From Nocardioides dokdonensis FR1436 (GTDB lineage: Bacteria; Actinomycetota; Actinomycetes; Propionibacteriales; Nocardioidaceae), in assembly GCF_001653335.1 (NCBI RefSeq), contig NZ_CP015079.1:1426001-1490000 (forward strand): 64,000 nucleotides of DNA, read 5' to 3'. Positions 1 through 8,500 of this stretch are shown here, one piece after another. How positions within the stretch are numbered: position 1 is the first letter of the stretch; each line of letters starts with the position of its first letter. The notes beneath the pieces are model-generated. The model worked only from the letters and a program-made list of their open reading frames with translations, searched no databases and was not told the DNA's origin. The translations under genes and the position numbers were made by a program.

Positions 1-1
1 C

Positions 2-1192
2 GTCTACCTCGTCGACTCCGGCGGCGCGTTCCTGCCGATGCAGGACGAGGTCTTCCCCGACCGCGAGCACTTCGGCCGGATCTTCTTCAACCAGGCGAAC
101 ATGTCGGCGGCCGGGATCCCGCAGATCGCCAGCGTGATGGGCTCCTGCACCGCCGGCGGCGCCTACGTGCCCGCGATGAGCGACGAGACCGTGATCGTCA
201 AGGAGCAAGGGACGATCTTCCTCGGCGGCCCGCCGCTGGTGAAGGCCGCGACCGGTGAGGTGGTCACCGCCGAGGAGCTCGGCGGCGGCGACGTCCACGC
301 CCGCACCTCCGGCGTCGTGGACCACCTCGCCGACGACGACGCGCACGCGCTGGCCATCGTCCGCAGCGTCATCGACACCCTGCCCCCGGCCCAGCCGACC
401 CGTGTCCCGGCCGCCGAGGTCGAGGAGCCGCACGAGCCGCCCGAGTCGCTCTACGACGTGGTGCCCACCGACACCCGCACGCCGTACGACGTGCGCGAGG
501 TGGTGCGCCGCCTCGTCGACGGCAGCCGCTTCCACGAGTTCAAGAAGCTCTACGGCGAGACCCTGGTCTGCGGGTTCGCCCGGATCTGGGGCCACGAGGT
601 CGGCATCGTGGCCAACAACGGCATCCTCTTCAGCGAGTCGGCCCTCAAGGGCGCCCACTTCATCGAGCTGTGCAACCAGCGCGGCATCCCGCTGGTGTTC
701 CTGCAGAACATCTCCGGCTTCATGGTCGGGCGCGAGTACGAGAACAAGGGCATCGCCCGCGACGGCGCCAAGCTCGTCACGGCGGTCGCCTGCAGCGTCG
801 TCCCCAAGTTCACCGTCGTCATCGGCGGCTCCTACGGCGCCGGCAACTACGGCATGTGCGGACGTGCCTACGACCCGCGCTTCCTGTGGATGTGGCCCAA
901 CGCCCGGATCTCGGTGATGGGCGGCGAGCAGGCCGCCGGCGTGCTGGCCACCGTGCGCCGCGACGGGATCGAGGCCCGCGGCGAGGAGTGGTCGGCGCAG
1001 GACGAGGAGGCGTTCAAGGAGCCGCTGCGCGAGCAGTACGAGACGCAGGGCTCGCCGTACTACGCCACCGCGCGGCTGTGGGACGACGGCGTGATCGACC
1101 CCGCCGACACCCGCCGGGTGCTGGGGATGGGGCTGGCCGCCACGGCGTACACCCCGATCCCCGAGCCCCGCTACGGCATCTTCCGAATGTGA
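2..1192 (+). CDS. mccB: Methylcrotonyl-CoA carboxylase beta (carboxyltransferase) subunit, 5'-truncated
   Basis: Carboxyltransferase half of a biotin-dependent acyl-CoA carboxylase; in leucine breakdown it moves CO2 from carboxybiotin onto 3-methylcrotonyl-CoA in the cytoplasm. The window opens inside the gene (open in frame 2, no start), leaving 396 residues of a family that usually runs to about 530, so roughly the first quarter is missing. Family signatures are [16 protein letters not shown] in the first crotonase-like half and [18 protein letters not shown] in the second; these glycine-rich loops form the acyl-CoA and biotin pocket. Methylcrotonyl rather than propionyl or geranyl specificity is inferred from the HMG-CoA lyase two genes downstream; the sequence alone shows only the family. 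Confidence 0.9.
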   Translation, partial: VYLVDSGGAFLPMQDEVFPDREHFGRIFFNQANMSAAGIPQIASVMGSCTAGGAYVPAMSDETVIVKEQGTIFLGGPPLVKAATGEVVTAEELGGGDVHARTSGVVDHLADDDAHALAIVRSVIDTLPPAQPTRVPAAEVEEPHEPPESLYDVVPTDTRTPYDVREVVRRLVDGSRFHEFKKLYGETLVCGFARIWGHEVGIVANNGILFSESALKGAHFIELCNQRGIPLVFLQNISGFMVGREYENKGIARDGAKLVTAVACSVVPKFTVVIGGSYGAGNYGMCGRAYDPRFLWMWPNARISVMGGEQAAGVLATVRRDGIEARGEEWSAQDEEAFKEPLREQYETQGSPYYATARLWDDGVIDPADTRRVLGMGLAATAYTPIPEPRYGIFRM

Positions 1193-1224
1193 ACACCCCG
1201 CGGGAGCAATCTGATGGAGAACCG

Positions 1225-3204
1225 ATGAACACCCTTCTCGTAGCCAACCGCGGCGAGATCGCCCGCCGGGTCCTGGCCACCGCACGCCGTCTCGGCTGGC
1301 GCACCGTGGCCCTGCACACCGACCTCGACGCCGGCGCGCTGCACGTCACCGAGGCGGACCGTGCCGTGCGCGTCGCGTCCTACCTCGACATCGGGGAGGT
1401 CGTGGCCGCCGTTCGTGCCAGCGGCGCCGGGTTCGTCCACCCGGGCTACGGCTTCCTCTCCGAGCGCGCCCCGTTCGCACGGGCGTTGGCCGAGGCCGGC
1501 ATCACCCTGGTCGGTCCCAGCGCCGACGTGATGGACGCGATGGGCCGCAAGGACGCCGCCCGCGTCCTCGCGGTCGAGGCCGGGGTGCCCGTGGTGCCCT
1601 CCTACGACCTGGACGACGACCCGGCCGGGTTCGCCTACCCGGTGCTGGTCAAGGCCGCCGCCGGCGGCGGCGGCAAGGGCATGCGCGTGGTCCGCTCGTC
1701 CGGCGAGTACGCCGAGGCGCTCGCCGCCGCGCAGCGCGAGGCCGCCTCCTCGTTCGGTGACGACACCATGCTCATCGAGAAGTACGTCGAGTCCGGCCGC
1801 CACATCGAGGTGCAGGTCATGGGCGACACCCACGGCCACGTCGTGCACCTCTTCGAGCGCGACTGCTCCACCCAGCGCCGGCACCAGAAGGTGCTCGAGG
1901 AGGCGCCCGCCCCCACCATCAGCGCGGAGCAGCGGGCCGCGATCACCGCCTCGGCGACCGCGCTGGCCGCCCAGGTGGGCTACACCGGCGCCGGCACCGT
2001 CGAGTTCCTGCTCGACAACGCGTCCGGGGAGTTCTACTTCCTCGAGATGAACACCCGCCTGCAGGTCGAGCACCCGGTCACCGAGGAGGTCGCCCGGGTC
2101 CGCGGCGAGCGGGTCGACCTGGTCGCCCTCCAGCTCGCCGTGGCCACCGGCGCCCACCTCGGCTTCACCCAGGACGACGTCACCCTGGAGGGCCACGCCA
2201 TCGAGGCCCGGGTCTACGCCGAGGACTCCTTCGGCGGGTTCCTGCCCCAGGCCGGCACCGCCTCGCTGGTGCGGTGGCCGGTCGCGGTCGAGCGGACCGG
2301 CACCCGGGTCCGGGTCGACCACGCCCTGGTCTCGGGCCAGGAGGTCAGCACCGCCTACGACCCGATGCTCGGCAAGGTCGTCGTGTGGGGGCCCGACCGC
2401 GAGAGCGCCCGCGCCGGCCTGGTCGCCGCGCTCGACGACACCGCCGTCCTGGGTCTGACCACCAACACCGGGTTCCTGCGGGCGCTGGTCGCGGGGCAGG
2501 AGTTCGGCGACGCCACCCTCGACACCGCGTGGCTGGACCGGCACGAGGTGCCGGCGCCCGACGGCGCCCTGGCCCGGGTCTTCGCGGCCTGGACCCAGGT
2601 GCTGCTCGACACCACCGACAGCCCTGGCAGTCACGACAGCCCCGGCGCGACCGGTCGCGCCGCGGGCCCCTGGCACGCCGACGGCTGGCGGATGGGCGCC
2701 GACCCGGCCCCCGACACCGTGACCCTGGGCACCGACCAGCTCGTCGTCGACCGGCACCGCGGTCGGGTCGACGAGGGTGCTCGCTCCTGGGAGGTCCGCA
2801 CCGTCTCGGCCGCGGACCACACCATGCACCTGCTCGTCGACGGCCAGGCGGAGCACGCCGTGCTGCACGTGCGCTCCGGCGCCGTCGAGGTCGTGCACCG
2901 CGGCCAGCGCTGGGCCTGGGAGCGGCCCGATCCGTTCGCCGACCGCGGCCCCGAGGCCGGCGACGGCTCCTTGGTGGCTCCGATGCCCGGCACCGTGCTC
3001 GACGTCCGGGTCGAGGCGGGCCAGCAGGTCGCCGAGGGCGACGTCCTCGGCGTCCTCGAGGCGATGAAGATGGAGCTCGCGCTCACCGCGCCGTTCGCCG
3101 GCACCGTCGTCACCGTCGACGCCGTGGTGGGCCGCCAGGTGCCCCTGGGGCACGTGTTGTTCCACGTGGAACCACACGACGACACCCAGCAGGAGCAGGG
3201 GTGA
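1225..3204 (+). CDS. mccA: Methylcrotonyl-CoA carboxylase alpha subunit (biotin carboxylase + BCCP)
   Basis: ATP-dependent biotin carboxylase fused to its biotin carrier domain, 659 residues, the usual length for MCC alpha. Order: N-terminal LLVANRGEIARRV; ATP-grasp glycine loop AAAGGGGKGM near residue 145; EMNTRLQVEHPVTE near residue 274; C-terminal biotinyl domain with EAMKMELA, the biotinylated lysine being about K615. The ATG is preceded by a GGAG motif and begins right at the conserved LLVANRGE block, although the frame stays open upstream into mccB. It follows mccB by 32 nt and overlaps the next start by 4 nt (GTGA), so all three genes should be one transcript. Substrate is inferred from context. 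Confidence 0.93.
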   Translation: MNTLLVANRGEIARRVLATARRLGWRTVALHTDLDAGALHVTEADRAVRVASYLDIGEVVAAVRASGAGFVHPGYGFLSERAPFARALAEAGITLVGPSADVMDAMGRKDAARVLAVEAGVPVVPSYDLDDDPAGFAYPVLVKAAAGGGGKGMRVVRSSGEYAEALAAAQREAASSFGDDTMLIEKYVESGRHIEVQVMGDTHGHVVHLFERDCSTQRRHQKVLEEAPAPTISAEQRAAITASATALAAQVGYTGAGTVEFLLDNASGEFYFLEMNTRLQVEHPVTEEVARVRGERVDLVALQLAVATGAHLGFTQDDVTLEGHAIEARVYAEDSFGGFLPQAGTASLVRWPVAVERTGTRVRVDHALVSGQEVSTAYDPMLGKVVVWGPDRESARAGLVAALDDTAVLGLTTNTGFLRALVAGQEFGDATLDTAWLDRHEVPAPDGALARVFAAWTQVLLDTTDSPGSHDSPGATGRAAGPWHADGWRMGADPAPDTVTLGTDQLVVDRHRGRVDEGARSWEVRTVSAADHTMHLLVDGQAEHAVLHVRSGAVEVVHRGQRWAWERPDPFADRGPEAGDGSLVAPMPGTVLDVRVEAGQQVAEGDVLGVLEAMKMELALTAPFAGTVVTVDAVVGRQVPLGHVLFHVEPHDDTQQEQG

Positions 3205-4196
3205 CCACCGCTGCTGACCGGGAGCCTGCCATCGGCCGACTGCCGATGACCGTCCCCGCGCCCGGGTTGCCCGAGCGGGTCACGATCTACGAGGTCGGAC
3301 CCCGCGACGGGTTGCAGAACGAGAAGGCGCTGGTGCCCACCGACGTCAAGGCCGCGTTCGTGCGCCGCCTGGTCGCGGCCGGGCTGCCGGCCGTGGAGGC
3401 GACCAGCTTCGTGCACCCGCGCTGGGTGCCGCAGCTGGCCGACGCGGCCGACCTGGTGGCGCTGCTGGAGTCCGACGACCAGCTCGGCGAGCGGGCCCGC
3501 GACCTGCCGGTGCTGGTGCCCAACGAGCGTGGCCTGGACCGGGCGCTCGAGCTCGGGATGCGCCACGTCGCGATCTTCGGCTCGGCCACCGAGACCTTCG
3601 CGAGCAAGAACCTCAACCGGACGTTGGCCGGGCAGATGGAGATGTTCGAGCCCACCGTGGCCCGCGCCCGCGGGGCCGGCCTCGACGTGCGCGCCTACGT
3701 CTCGATGTGCTTCGGCGACCCCTGGGAGGGCGCGGTGCCGCTCGAGCAGGTCGTCACCGCCGGTCGCCAGCTGCTCGACCTCGGTGCCTCCCAGCTCAGC
3801 CTCGGCGACACCATCGGGGTCGGCACCGCCGGCCACGTCACCGCCCTGGTCGAGGCGTTCGCCGCAGCCGGGGTGGGCCCCGACCGGCTCGCGCTGCACT
3901 TCCACGACACCTACGGCCAGGCGCTGTCCAACGTCCAGGCCGGCCTGCGCGCCGGGGTGACGACGTACGACGCGTCGGCCGGCGGCCTGGGCGGCTGCCC
4001 CTACGCCGTCAGTGCCACCGGCAACCTCGCCACCGAGGACCTCGTCTGGCTGCTCGACGGCCTCGGGATCGAGCACGGGGTGGACCTCGACGCGCTCGTG
4101 GCGACCAGCACCTGGATGGCCGGCGAGCTCGGGCGCCCCAGCCCCTCGGCCGTCGTTCGGGCACTGGGCGGGGATCGGGCACAATCACCCGCGTGA
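3201..4196 (+). CDS. hmgL: Hydroxymethylglutaryl-CoA lyase
   Basis: Last step of leucine catabolism: cleaves HMG-CoA to acetoacetate and acetyl-CoA. TIM-barrel HMGL-like fold with EVGPRDGLQNE at the N-terminus (metal/substrate Asp), the HFHDTYGQ metal-binding histidines, and GGLGGCPYA, whose cysteine (about C266) is the family's catalytic residue. The GTG start overlaps the mccA stop by 4 nt. An in-frame ATG at 3246, just before the conserved VTIYEVGPRDG, is the alternative and would shorten the protein from 331 to 316 residues. Its presence next to the carboxylase is what identifies the pathway. No isovaleryl-CoA dehydrogenase or methylglutaconyl-CoA hydratase lies in the window; they may be upstream. 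Confidence 0.93.
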   Translation: MTTAADREPAIGRLPMTVPAPGLPERVTIYEVGPRDGLQNEKALVPTDVKAAFVRRLVAAGLPAVEATSFVHPRWVPQLADAADLVALLESDDQLGERARDLPVLVPNERGLDRALELGMRHVAIFGSATETFASKNLNRTLAGQMEMFEPTVARARGAGLDVRAYVSMCFGDPWEGAVPLEQVVTAGRQLLDLGASQLSLGDTIGVGTAGHVTALVEAFAAAGVGPDRLALHFHDTYGQALSNVQAGLRAGVTTYDASAGGLGGCPYAVSATGNLATEDLVWLLDGLGIEHGVDLDALVATSTWMAGELGRPSPSAVVRALGGDRAQSPA

Positions 4197-5299
4197 GCAC
4201 CCGACGCGTCTACCTCCACATCGGCGCGCCGAAGACCGGCACGACGTACCTCCAGGACCGCCTGAGCCGCAACGTCAAGGCGCTCGGCGCCCACGGGGTC
4301 ACCGTGCCGACCCGGTCGCCGGCGGTGAGCCCGGGCCTGTTCCACTTCCGCGCCGCGCTCGACCTGCTCGGCCAGGACTGGGGCGGGGACCCCGGTCACG
4401 CGGAGGGCAGCTGGGACGCGATGGTGCGCCGGGTCCGCCGGTCGAGCGGATCGGTGATCATCAGCCACGAGATCCTGGCCCCGGCCCCGGCCGAGGCGGT
4501 CGCCCGCGCCAAGCGCGAGCTCGGCGGCGGCGAGGACGTCCACGTCGTCTACTCGGCGCGCGACCTGGCCCGCCAGCTGCCGGCCGCCTGGCAGGAGAGC
4601 ATCAAGCAGGGTCGCAAGTGGACCTACCGCCAGTTCCTCAAGAAGGTGCGTCGCCGTCAGCCGTGGTTCTACCGCTCCTTCGACCTGCCTTCCGTGCTCG
4701 GCACCTGGAGCGCCGGGCTGCCCCCCGAGAACGTGCACGTCGTCACCGTGCCGCAGCGCGGCACCGCCACCCCCGACGAGCTGTGGCACCGCTTCTGCGC
4801 CGCCTTCGAGATCGACCCGGCGTGGGCCCCCGAGGAGTCCGGGCGCCGCAACCCCTCGCTCGGCGCCGCCGAGACCGTGCTGCTGCGCCGCCTCAACAAG
4901 GGCCTGGGCCGCCAGACCCGCCGCGAGATCACCTACGACGTGCTGGTCCGCGACCTGCTGGCCGAGCAGGAGCTCGCCGGCCGCGCGGGCGCCGCGCCGC
5001 TGGGCCTGCCGCCCAAGATGTACGACTGGGTCGCTGACGAGGCCGAACGGTGGATCGAGTACGTCGAGGGCTCGGGCGTGGACGTGCTCGGTGACGTGGC
5101 CGACCTGCGCCCGGTCCGCCCGTCGCCCGAGGAGGTCGAGGCGTGGGTCGACCCCGACAAGATCGCCTCGCGCGACCAGCTCGACGTGGCCGTCGAGGCC
5201 CTGGTCGCGATGACCCGCGAGGCCGCGCGCCGCGAGGATCCCGACCAGCAGCTGGTCAACCGGGTCCGCACCCAGGCGCGCCGCCTGCGCGACCAGTGA
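4193..5299 (+). CDS. PAPS-dependent sulfotransferase-like protein 1
   Basis: Cytosolic P-loop sulfotransferase-like protein of 368 residues; the family transfers sulfate from PAPS to a hydroxyl or amine of a glycan, lipid or small molecule. The N-terminal HIGAPKTGTTYLQ (residues 9-21) is the 5'-phosphosulfate-binding loop with K14. VIISHEIL and VVYSARDLARQLPAAW match the segment that contacts the 3'-phosphate. Further on are VHVVTVP, NPSLG...LLRRLN and LGLPPKMYDWV, shared with the two paralogues downstream. Substrate cannot be told. The GTG start overlaps the HMG-CoA lyase stop by 4 nt, so translation is coupled to the leucine operon, an unexpected partner. The C-terminal 60 residues are charged and helical. 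Confidence 0.75.
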   Translation: MSTRRVYLHIGAPKTGTTYLQDRLSRNVKALGAHGVTVPTRSPAVSPGLFHFRAALDLLGQDWGGDPGHAEGSWDAMVRRVRRSSGSVIISHEILAPAPAEAVARAKRELGGGEDVHVVYSARDLARQLPAAWQESIKQGRKWTYRQFLKKVRRRQPWFYRSFDLPSVLGTWSAGLPPENVHVVTVPQRGTATPDELWHRFCAAFEIDPAWAPEESGRRNPSLGAAETVLLRRLNKGLGRQTRREITYDVLVRDLLAEQELAGRAGAAPLGLPPKMYDWVADEAERWIEYVEGSGVDVLGDVADLRPVRPSPEEVEAWVDPDKIASRDQLDVAVEALVAMTREAARREDPDQQLVNRVRTQARRLRDQ

Positions 5300-5306
5300 C
5301 GCGCCG

Positions 5307-6506
5307 GTGACCAGCAGCGACGACGCCGGCCAGGGCCGCGCCTGGGCCTGGCTCGAACACCTGCGCGAGGGTGGCACCACGCCGTGGGCGCAGTGGGCCG
5401 GCACCGGCGAGCGCACCGGCCGGGTGCTGCCCGGCGCCCAGCAGCTCGAGCTGCTGCGCCGGCTCAACGAGGCGGGCCGACCGGACCCCGGGCTGGCCCG
5501 ACGGGTGCTCGCCGCGAGCGCCCCCGGGCGCGGGCGCCCCGACCTCGAGCTGGTCGGCGCCGCGCCGCAGTCCCGCTTCGGCCCCGCCCCCGTGGACCCC
5601 GCCGACCTGCCGGCCGACGAGCTCATCCGGGTCACCACCAGCCTCCTCGCCGAGGACCTGGTGGCGGTCCCCGAGCCCGAGCCCGACCTGGTCACCCGCT
5701 GGCGCCGGCTGGGCGGCCACTGGGGCCGGCTCCGGCGCCCGCACTACCGGTTGGTCGGGGACCCCTGGCGCGCCGACGCCGCGCGCCGCCACCTGGTGCA
5801 GCGCGGGCGTCCGCCGGGCGGGGCGTCGCCGACGGTGCTGGTCCTGGGCGGGGACCTCGCCGGGATGCTGACCGACCTGTGGACCGACCGCGCCTTCTCC
5901 ACCGGCGGCCCGGTGCCGACCTGGCGGACCTGGATCGACACCGTGGTGGAGTCCGGGCGGCTGGGCCGCGGGGCCGACCCGCTGGCCTCGGCCCGCCGGT
6001 GGACCGAGCGGGTGGGTCCACGGCGGGTCCGCGTGGTGCTCGACCCCGCCGCCCTGCCCGGCCTCGTCGGGGTCCGGTCGCTGCCGCCGGCGCCGTCGCT
6101 GTCGGTCGACGCGATCGACCTGGCTCGTCGGATCGGTGGCGTGCTGGGGCTGCTGGTCACCCCGCCCCGCGGTCGGGAGGTGCTGCGCCAGGCGCTGCTG
6201 CCGCGCCTGCTCGACGCGCCGGGGCCGCGCCTCGGCGTACCCCCCGAGCACCACCGGTGGGTCGTGCGCCGCTCGCGCCGGTTGCGCGAGGACCTGCGCT
6301 CTGCTGGCTACCCTGTCGTGGGCACGGTGCTGGGCTCCGCGGACGCGGTGCTCGACCACCCGCGTCGTCTGGCGACGGCCCAGCCGGGCGAGCCGCACGA
6401 GGACCGGGTGCTCGCGCTGGCCGTGCGGATGCTGCTCGACGCCGCCCCGCACCAGGCCCCGCACCAGACCCCGCACCAGACCCAGCCGCAGGAGGACCTC
6501 TCGTGA
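5307..6506 (+). CDS. Degenerate sulfotransferase paralogue lacking the PAPS loop
   Basis: 399 residues between two sulfotransferases, starting 7 nt after the first and overlapping the second by 4 nt. It has no PKTGT loop and no ISHE segment, so it should not bind PAPS in the usual way, but the rest still follows its neighbours. ARRWTERVGPRRVRVVLDP lines up with LDRWAHDVPPEHVHVVTVP, RLGVPPEHHRWV with RLGLPADVHPWA, and RVLALAVRMLLDAA with AGAAVDAIRALLLENA of the downstream gene. The first 150 residues are unrelated to anything recognised. The C-terminus carries a short HQ(A/T)P repeat, three copies of a 12-nt unit. Likely a pseudoenzyme, perhaps a scaffold or regulatory partner; by annotation alone it would be hypothetical. 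Confidence 0.6.
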   Translation: MTSSDDAGQGRAWAWLEHLREGGTTPWAQWAGTGERTGRVLPGAQQLELLRRLNEAGRPDPGLARRVLAASAPGRGRPDLELVGAAPQSRFGPAPVDPADLPADELIRVTTSLLAEDLVAVPEPEPDLVTRWRRLGGHWGRLRRPHYRLVGDPWRADAARRHLVQRGRPPGGASPTVLVLGGDLAGMLTDLWTDRAFSTGGPVPTWRTWIDTVVESGRLGRGADPLASARRWTERVGPRRVRVVLDPAALPGLVGVRSLPPAPSLSVDAIDLARRIGGVLGLLVTPPRGREVLRQALLPRLLDAPGPRLGVPPEHHRWVVRRSRRLREDLRSAGYPVVGTVLGSADAVLDHPRRLATAQPGEPHEDRVLALAVRMLLDAAPHQAPHQTPHQTQPQEDLS

Positions 6507-7726
6507 GTGAACGGGTCCTGCTGCACGTCGGCACCCCCAAGACCGGCACCTCCCACCTGCAGGACGTGCTGTTCCGCAACCGCGAGCAGCTGCTGCGCGC
6601 CGGGGTGCTCTACCCCGCCGACCGTTTCGACGCGCACTTCCTGGCCGCCCTCGACCTGATGCGCCTGCCCTGGGGCGGGCTCGAGACCGAGGCGATCGGC
6701 GCCTGGGACGCCCTGGCCGCCCAGGTGCGCGAGCACCGCGGGACCGCGATCATCAGCCACGAGATCCTCGCCACCGCCTCCCGCAGCCAAGTCGGTCGGG
6801 CGCTGGAGTCGCTGGGCCACGGCGCCGGCACCGAGGTGCACGTCGTGGTCTCGGTGCGCGACCTGGTCCGCCAGATTCCCGCGGAGTGGCAGGAGAACAT
6901 CAAGCACCGCAGCACCATCAGCTTCGAGCGCTTCCTCGCCGAGCTGCGCGATCCCGAGCGTGCCAGTCGGATCGCCACCTGGTTCTGGGGCGTGCAGGAG
7001 ATCCCCGACATCCTCGACCGGTGGGCCCACGACGTGCCGCCGGAGCACGTGCACGTGGTCACGGTGCCGCCCTCGGGCGGCAAGCGCGACCTGCTGTGGC
7101 GCCGCTTCGCCGGCGTGTTCGGCCTCGACGACCTCGGTGGCGTCGAGCTCGACCTGCACGCCGAGCGGGCCAACCCGTCGCTGGGGGTGCCCGAGACGGC
7201 GCTGCTGCGGCGCATCAACAAGTCCGTCAACCCGGTCCTGGACCCGCCCGACTACCGCCCGTTGGTGCGCGAGCTGCTGGCCCACCAGACGCTCTCGCAG
7301 CGCACCCGCTCACCCCGGCTGGGCCTGCCCGCCGACGTGCACCCCTGGGCCGAGGGGCTCGGTCACGCCTGGGTCGAGGAGCTGCGCCGACGCCGGTACG
7401 ACGTCGTGGGCGACCTCGACGACCTCACCGGGGCGCCCGCCGCCCCGCACTGGGCCGACCCTGACGCACCCCGCGAGAGCCAGGTGGCCGGCGCCGCGGT
7501 CGACGCGATCCGTGCCCTGCTGCTCGAGAACGCCCGGCGCGGCCACGAGGAGGCACGGCTGCACGGCGAGGTCGAGCACCTGCGCCACGAGCTCGCGCGC
7601 GCCCACGGGCGATCCGTGCAGCGCGCCAAGGAGCGCACGCTGCGCGTGGCCCGGCGTTCAGTCCTGGGCCGGGCGCTGCACCGCGTCTACCGCGCCGCGC
7701 GCGGCAGGAGCGCGCGGTCGGCGTAG
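6503..7726 (+). CDS. PAPS-dependent sulfotransferase-like protein 2
   Basis: 407-residue paralogue of the sulfotransferase two genes upstream. The PAPS loop is HVGTPKTGTSHLQ (K13), followed by AIISHEIL, VVSVRDLVRQIPAEWQ, VHVVTVP, NPSLGVPETALLRRINK and RLGLPADVHPW. The GTG start overlaps the stop of the degenerate paralogue. It is longer than copy 1 because of a strongly basic C-terminal tail of about 70 residues: a helical heptad-like stretch (ARLHGEVEHLRHELARAHG) followed by an Arg-rich end that could bind membrane lipids or another protein. Its last 40 nt overlap the convergent EcsC-like gene. Substrate unknown; a cell-envelope glycan or lipid is a guess from the family. Confidence 0.75.
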   Translation: MSERVLLHVGTPKTGTSHLQDVLFRNREQLLRAGVLYPADRFDAHFLAALDLMRLPWGGLETEAIGAWDALAAQVREHRGTAIISHEILATASRSQVGRALESLGHGAGTEVHVVVSVRDLVRQIPAEWQENIKHRSTISFERFLAELRDPERASRIATWFWGVQEIPDILDRWAHDVPPEHVHVVTVPPSGGKRDLLWRRFAGVFGLDDLGGVELDLHAERANPSLGVPETALLRRINKSVNPVLDPPDYRPLVRELLAHQTLSQRTRSPRLGLPADVHPWAEGLGHAWVEELRRRRYDVVGDLDDLTGAPAAPHWADPDAPRESQVAGAAVDAIRALLLENARRGHEEARLHGEVEHLRHELARAHGRSVQRAKERTLRVARRSVLGRALHRVYRAARGRSARSA

Positions 7727-8379
7727 CGGCCGATCTTCCACGTCGAGTAGCCGTCGGCGCCCATGCCGACCACACCACCGACCACCGGCACCCGGCGCCC
7801 CACCGTCACCGCGAGGCGCTTGCCCATGATGGCGGTGACGATGTCGTCGGCGACCGCGCGGGAGATCCGCAGGTCGAGCTCGGCGTCGGAGGCCGGACCG
7901 GTGGCCAGATCGGCCGGACCGGCCGGGACGGTGCCGTCCTTGACCAGGCGCTGGGCGTCGTCCTCGCCGAGCAGGCAGACCAGGATCGCGTTGCGCACCC
8001 GCGGGTCCTCGAGGTCGTAGCCACGCAGGTGCGCGATGCCGGCGATCATCCGGCACTGCACCAGGGCGAGACCGGTGATGTTGGCGGGGATCGCCACGGT
8101 CGCCGTGACGACACCGCCGATGTTGGTCAGGAACCCCTGCGCGCCGGCGTACCGGACGTGGTTCTCGATCACCTCGTGCACGGCCTTGTCGACGTCGCCG
8201 TGCTGCTCGCGCAGCTGCTCGTCGGCGGCCGCCGCGGCCCCCGGCAGCGGCCCGACGCCGCGGATGGCGCGCTGCAGCGCCTCGCGCACGAAGGAGGAGG
8301 TCAGCCCGGGGGCGAGACCGGTCACTTTGGGGGCCAGGCGGCGGCCGACCTGTCCGGCCAGTAGTCCACGTTTGCTCAC
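7687..8379 (-). CDS. EcsC family protein
   Basis: 230-residue protein of the EcsC family, named after a Bacillus protein linked to the EcsAB exporter; biochemical role undefined. A hydrophobic glycine-rich core (NIGGVVTATVAIPANITGL) probably inserts in or lies against the membrane, followed by a helical region and the typical C-terminal RVPVVGGVVGMGADGYSTWKIG (first 20 residues of it: RVPVVGGVVGMGADGYSTWK), as expected for the family. GTG start 6 nt after a TAGGAT hexamer, so probably a leaderless message. Its 3' end overlaps the convergent sulfotransferase by 40 nt, so antisense transcription between the two is likely. Confidence 0.7.
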   Translation of the reverse strand: MSKRGLLAGQVGRRLAPKVTGLAPGLTSSFVREALQRAIRGVGPLPGAAAAADEQLREQHGDVDKAVHEVIENHVRYAGAQGFLTNIGGVVTATVAIPANITGLALVQCRMIAGIAHLRGYDLEDPRVRNAILVCLLGEDDAQRLVKDGTVPAGPADLATGPASDAELDLRISRAVADDIVTAIMGKRLAVTVGRRVPVVGGVVGMGADGYSTWKIGRYADRALLPRAAR

Positions 8380-8385
8380 GCGACG

Positions 8386-8391
8386 ATCCTA
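8386..8391 (-). promoter_or_regulatory. -10 hexamer of EcsC-like gene (leaderless)
   Basis: TAGGAT on the minus strand ends 6 nt before the GTG start, which places transcription initiation on or next to the start codon. Confidence 0.5.
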
Positions 8392-8487
8392 CGAACAGCC
8401 ACCACCTCGGCCCACCACCCCTCCTGCCCGACGCGGGCGAGCCTGTGTCCCCTCCCTCCGGGTCTGGAGCGGTCACCGGGGCGCCGA

Positions 8488-8493
8488 TACCGT
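8488..8493 (+). promoter_or_regulatory. -10 hexamer of aat (leaderless)
   Basis: TACCGT, 7 nt before the GTG of aat. No clear Shine-Dalgarno precedes that GTG, which fits a leaderless transcript. Confidence 0.4.
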
Positions 8494-8500
8494 GCGGTGA

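Noticed and set aside
1171..3177. A 668-residue open frame on the minus strand opposite mccA
   Set aside because: Its translation is repetitive, low-complexity and has no domain; it mirrors codon bias of the real plus-strand gene. The same applies to other long antisense frames here, for example 2631-4184, 9850-12414 (plus), 44368-47664 (plus) and 50941-53730 beyond the MocR gene.
3246..4196. ATG at 3246 as start of HMG-CoA lyase
   Set aside because: Possible, but the GTG at 3201 gives the GTGA overlap seen throughout this operon; kept as an alternative only.
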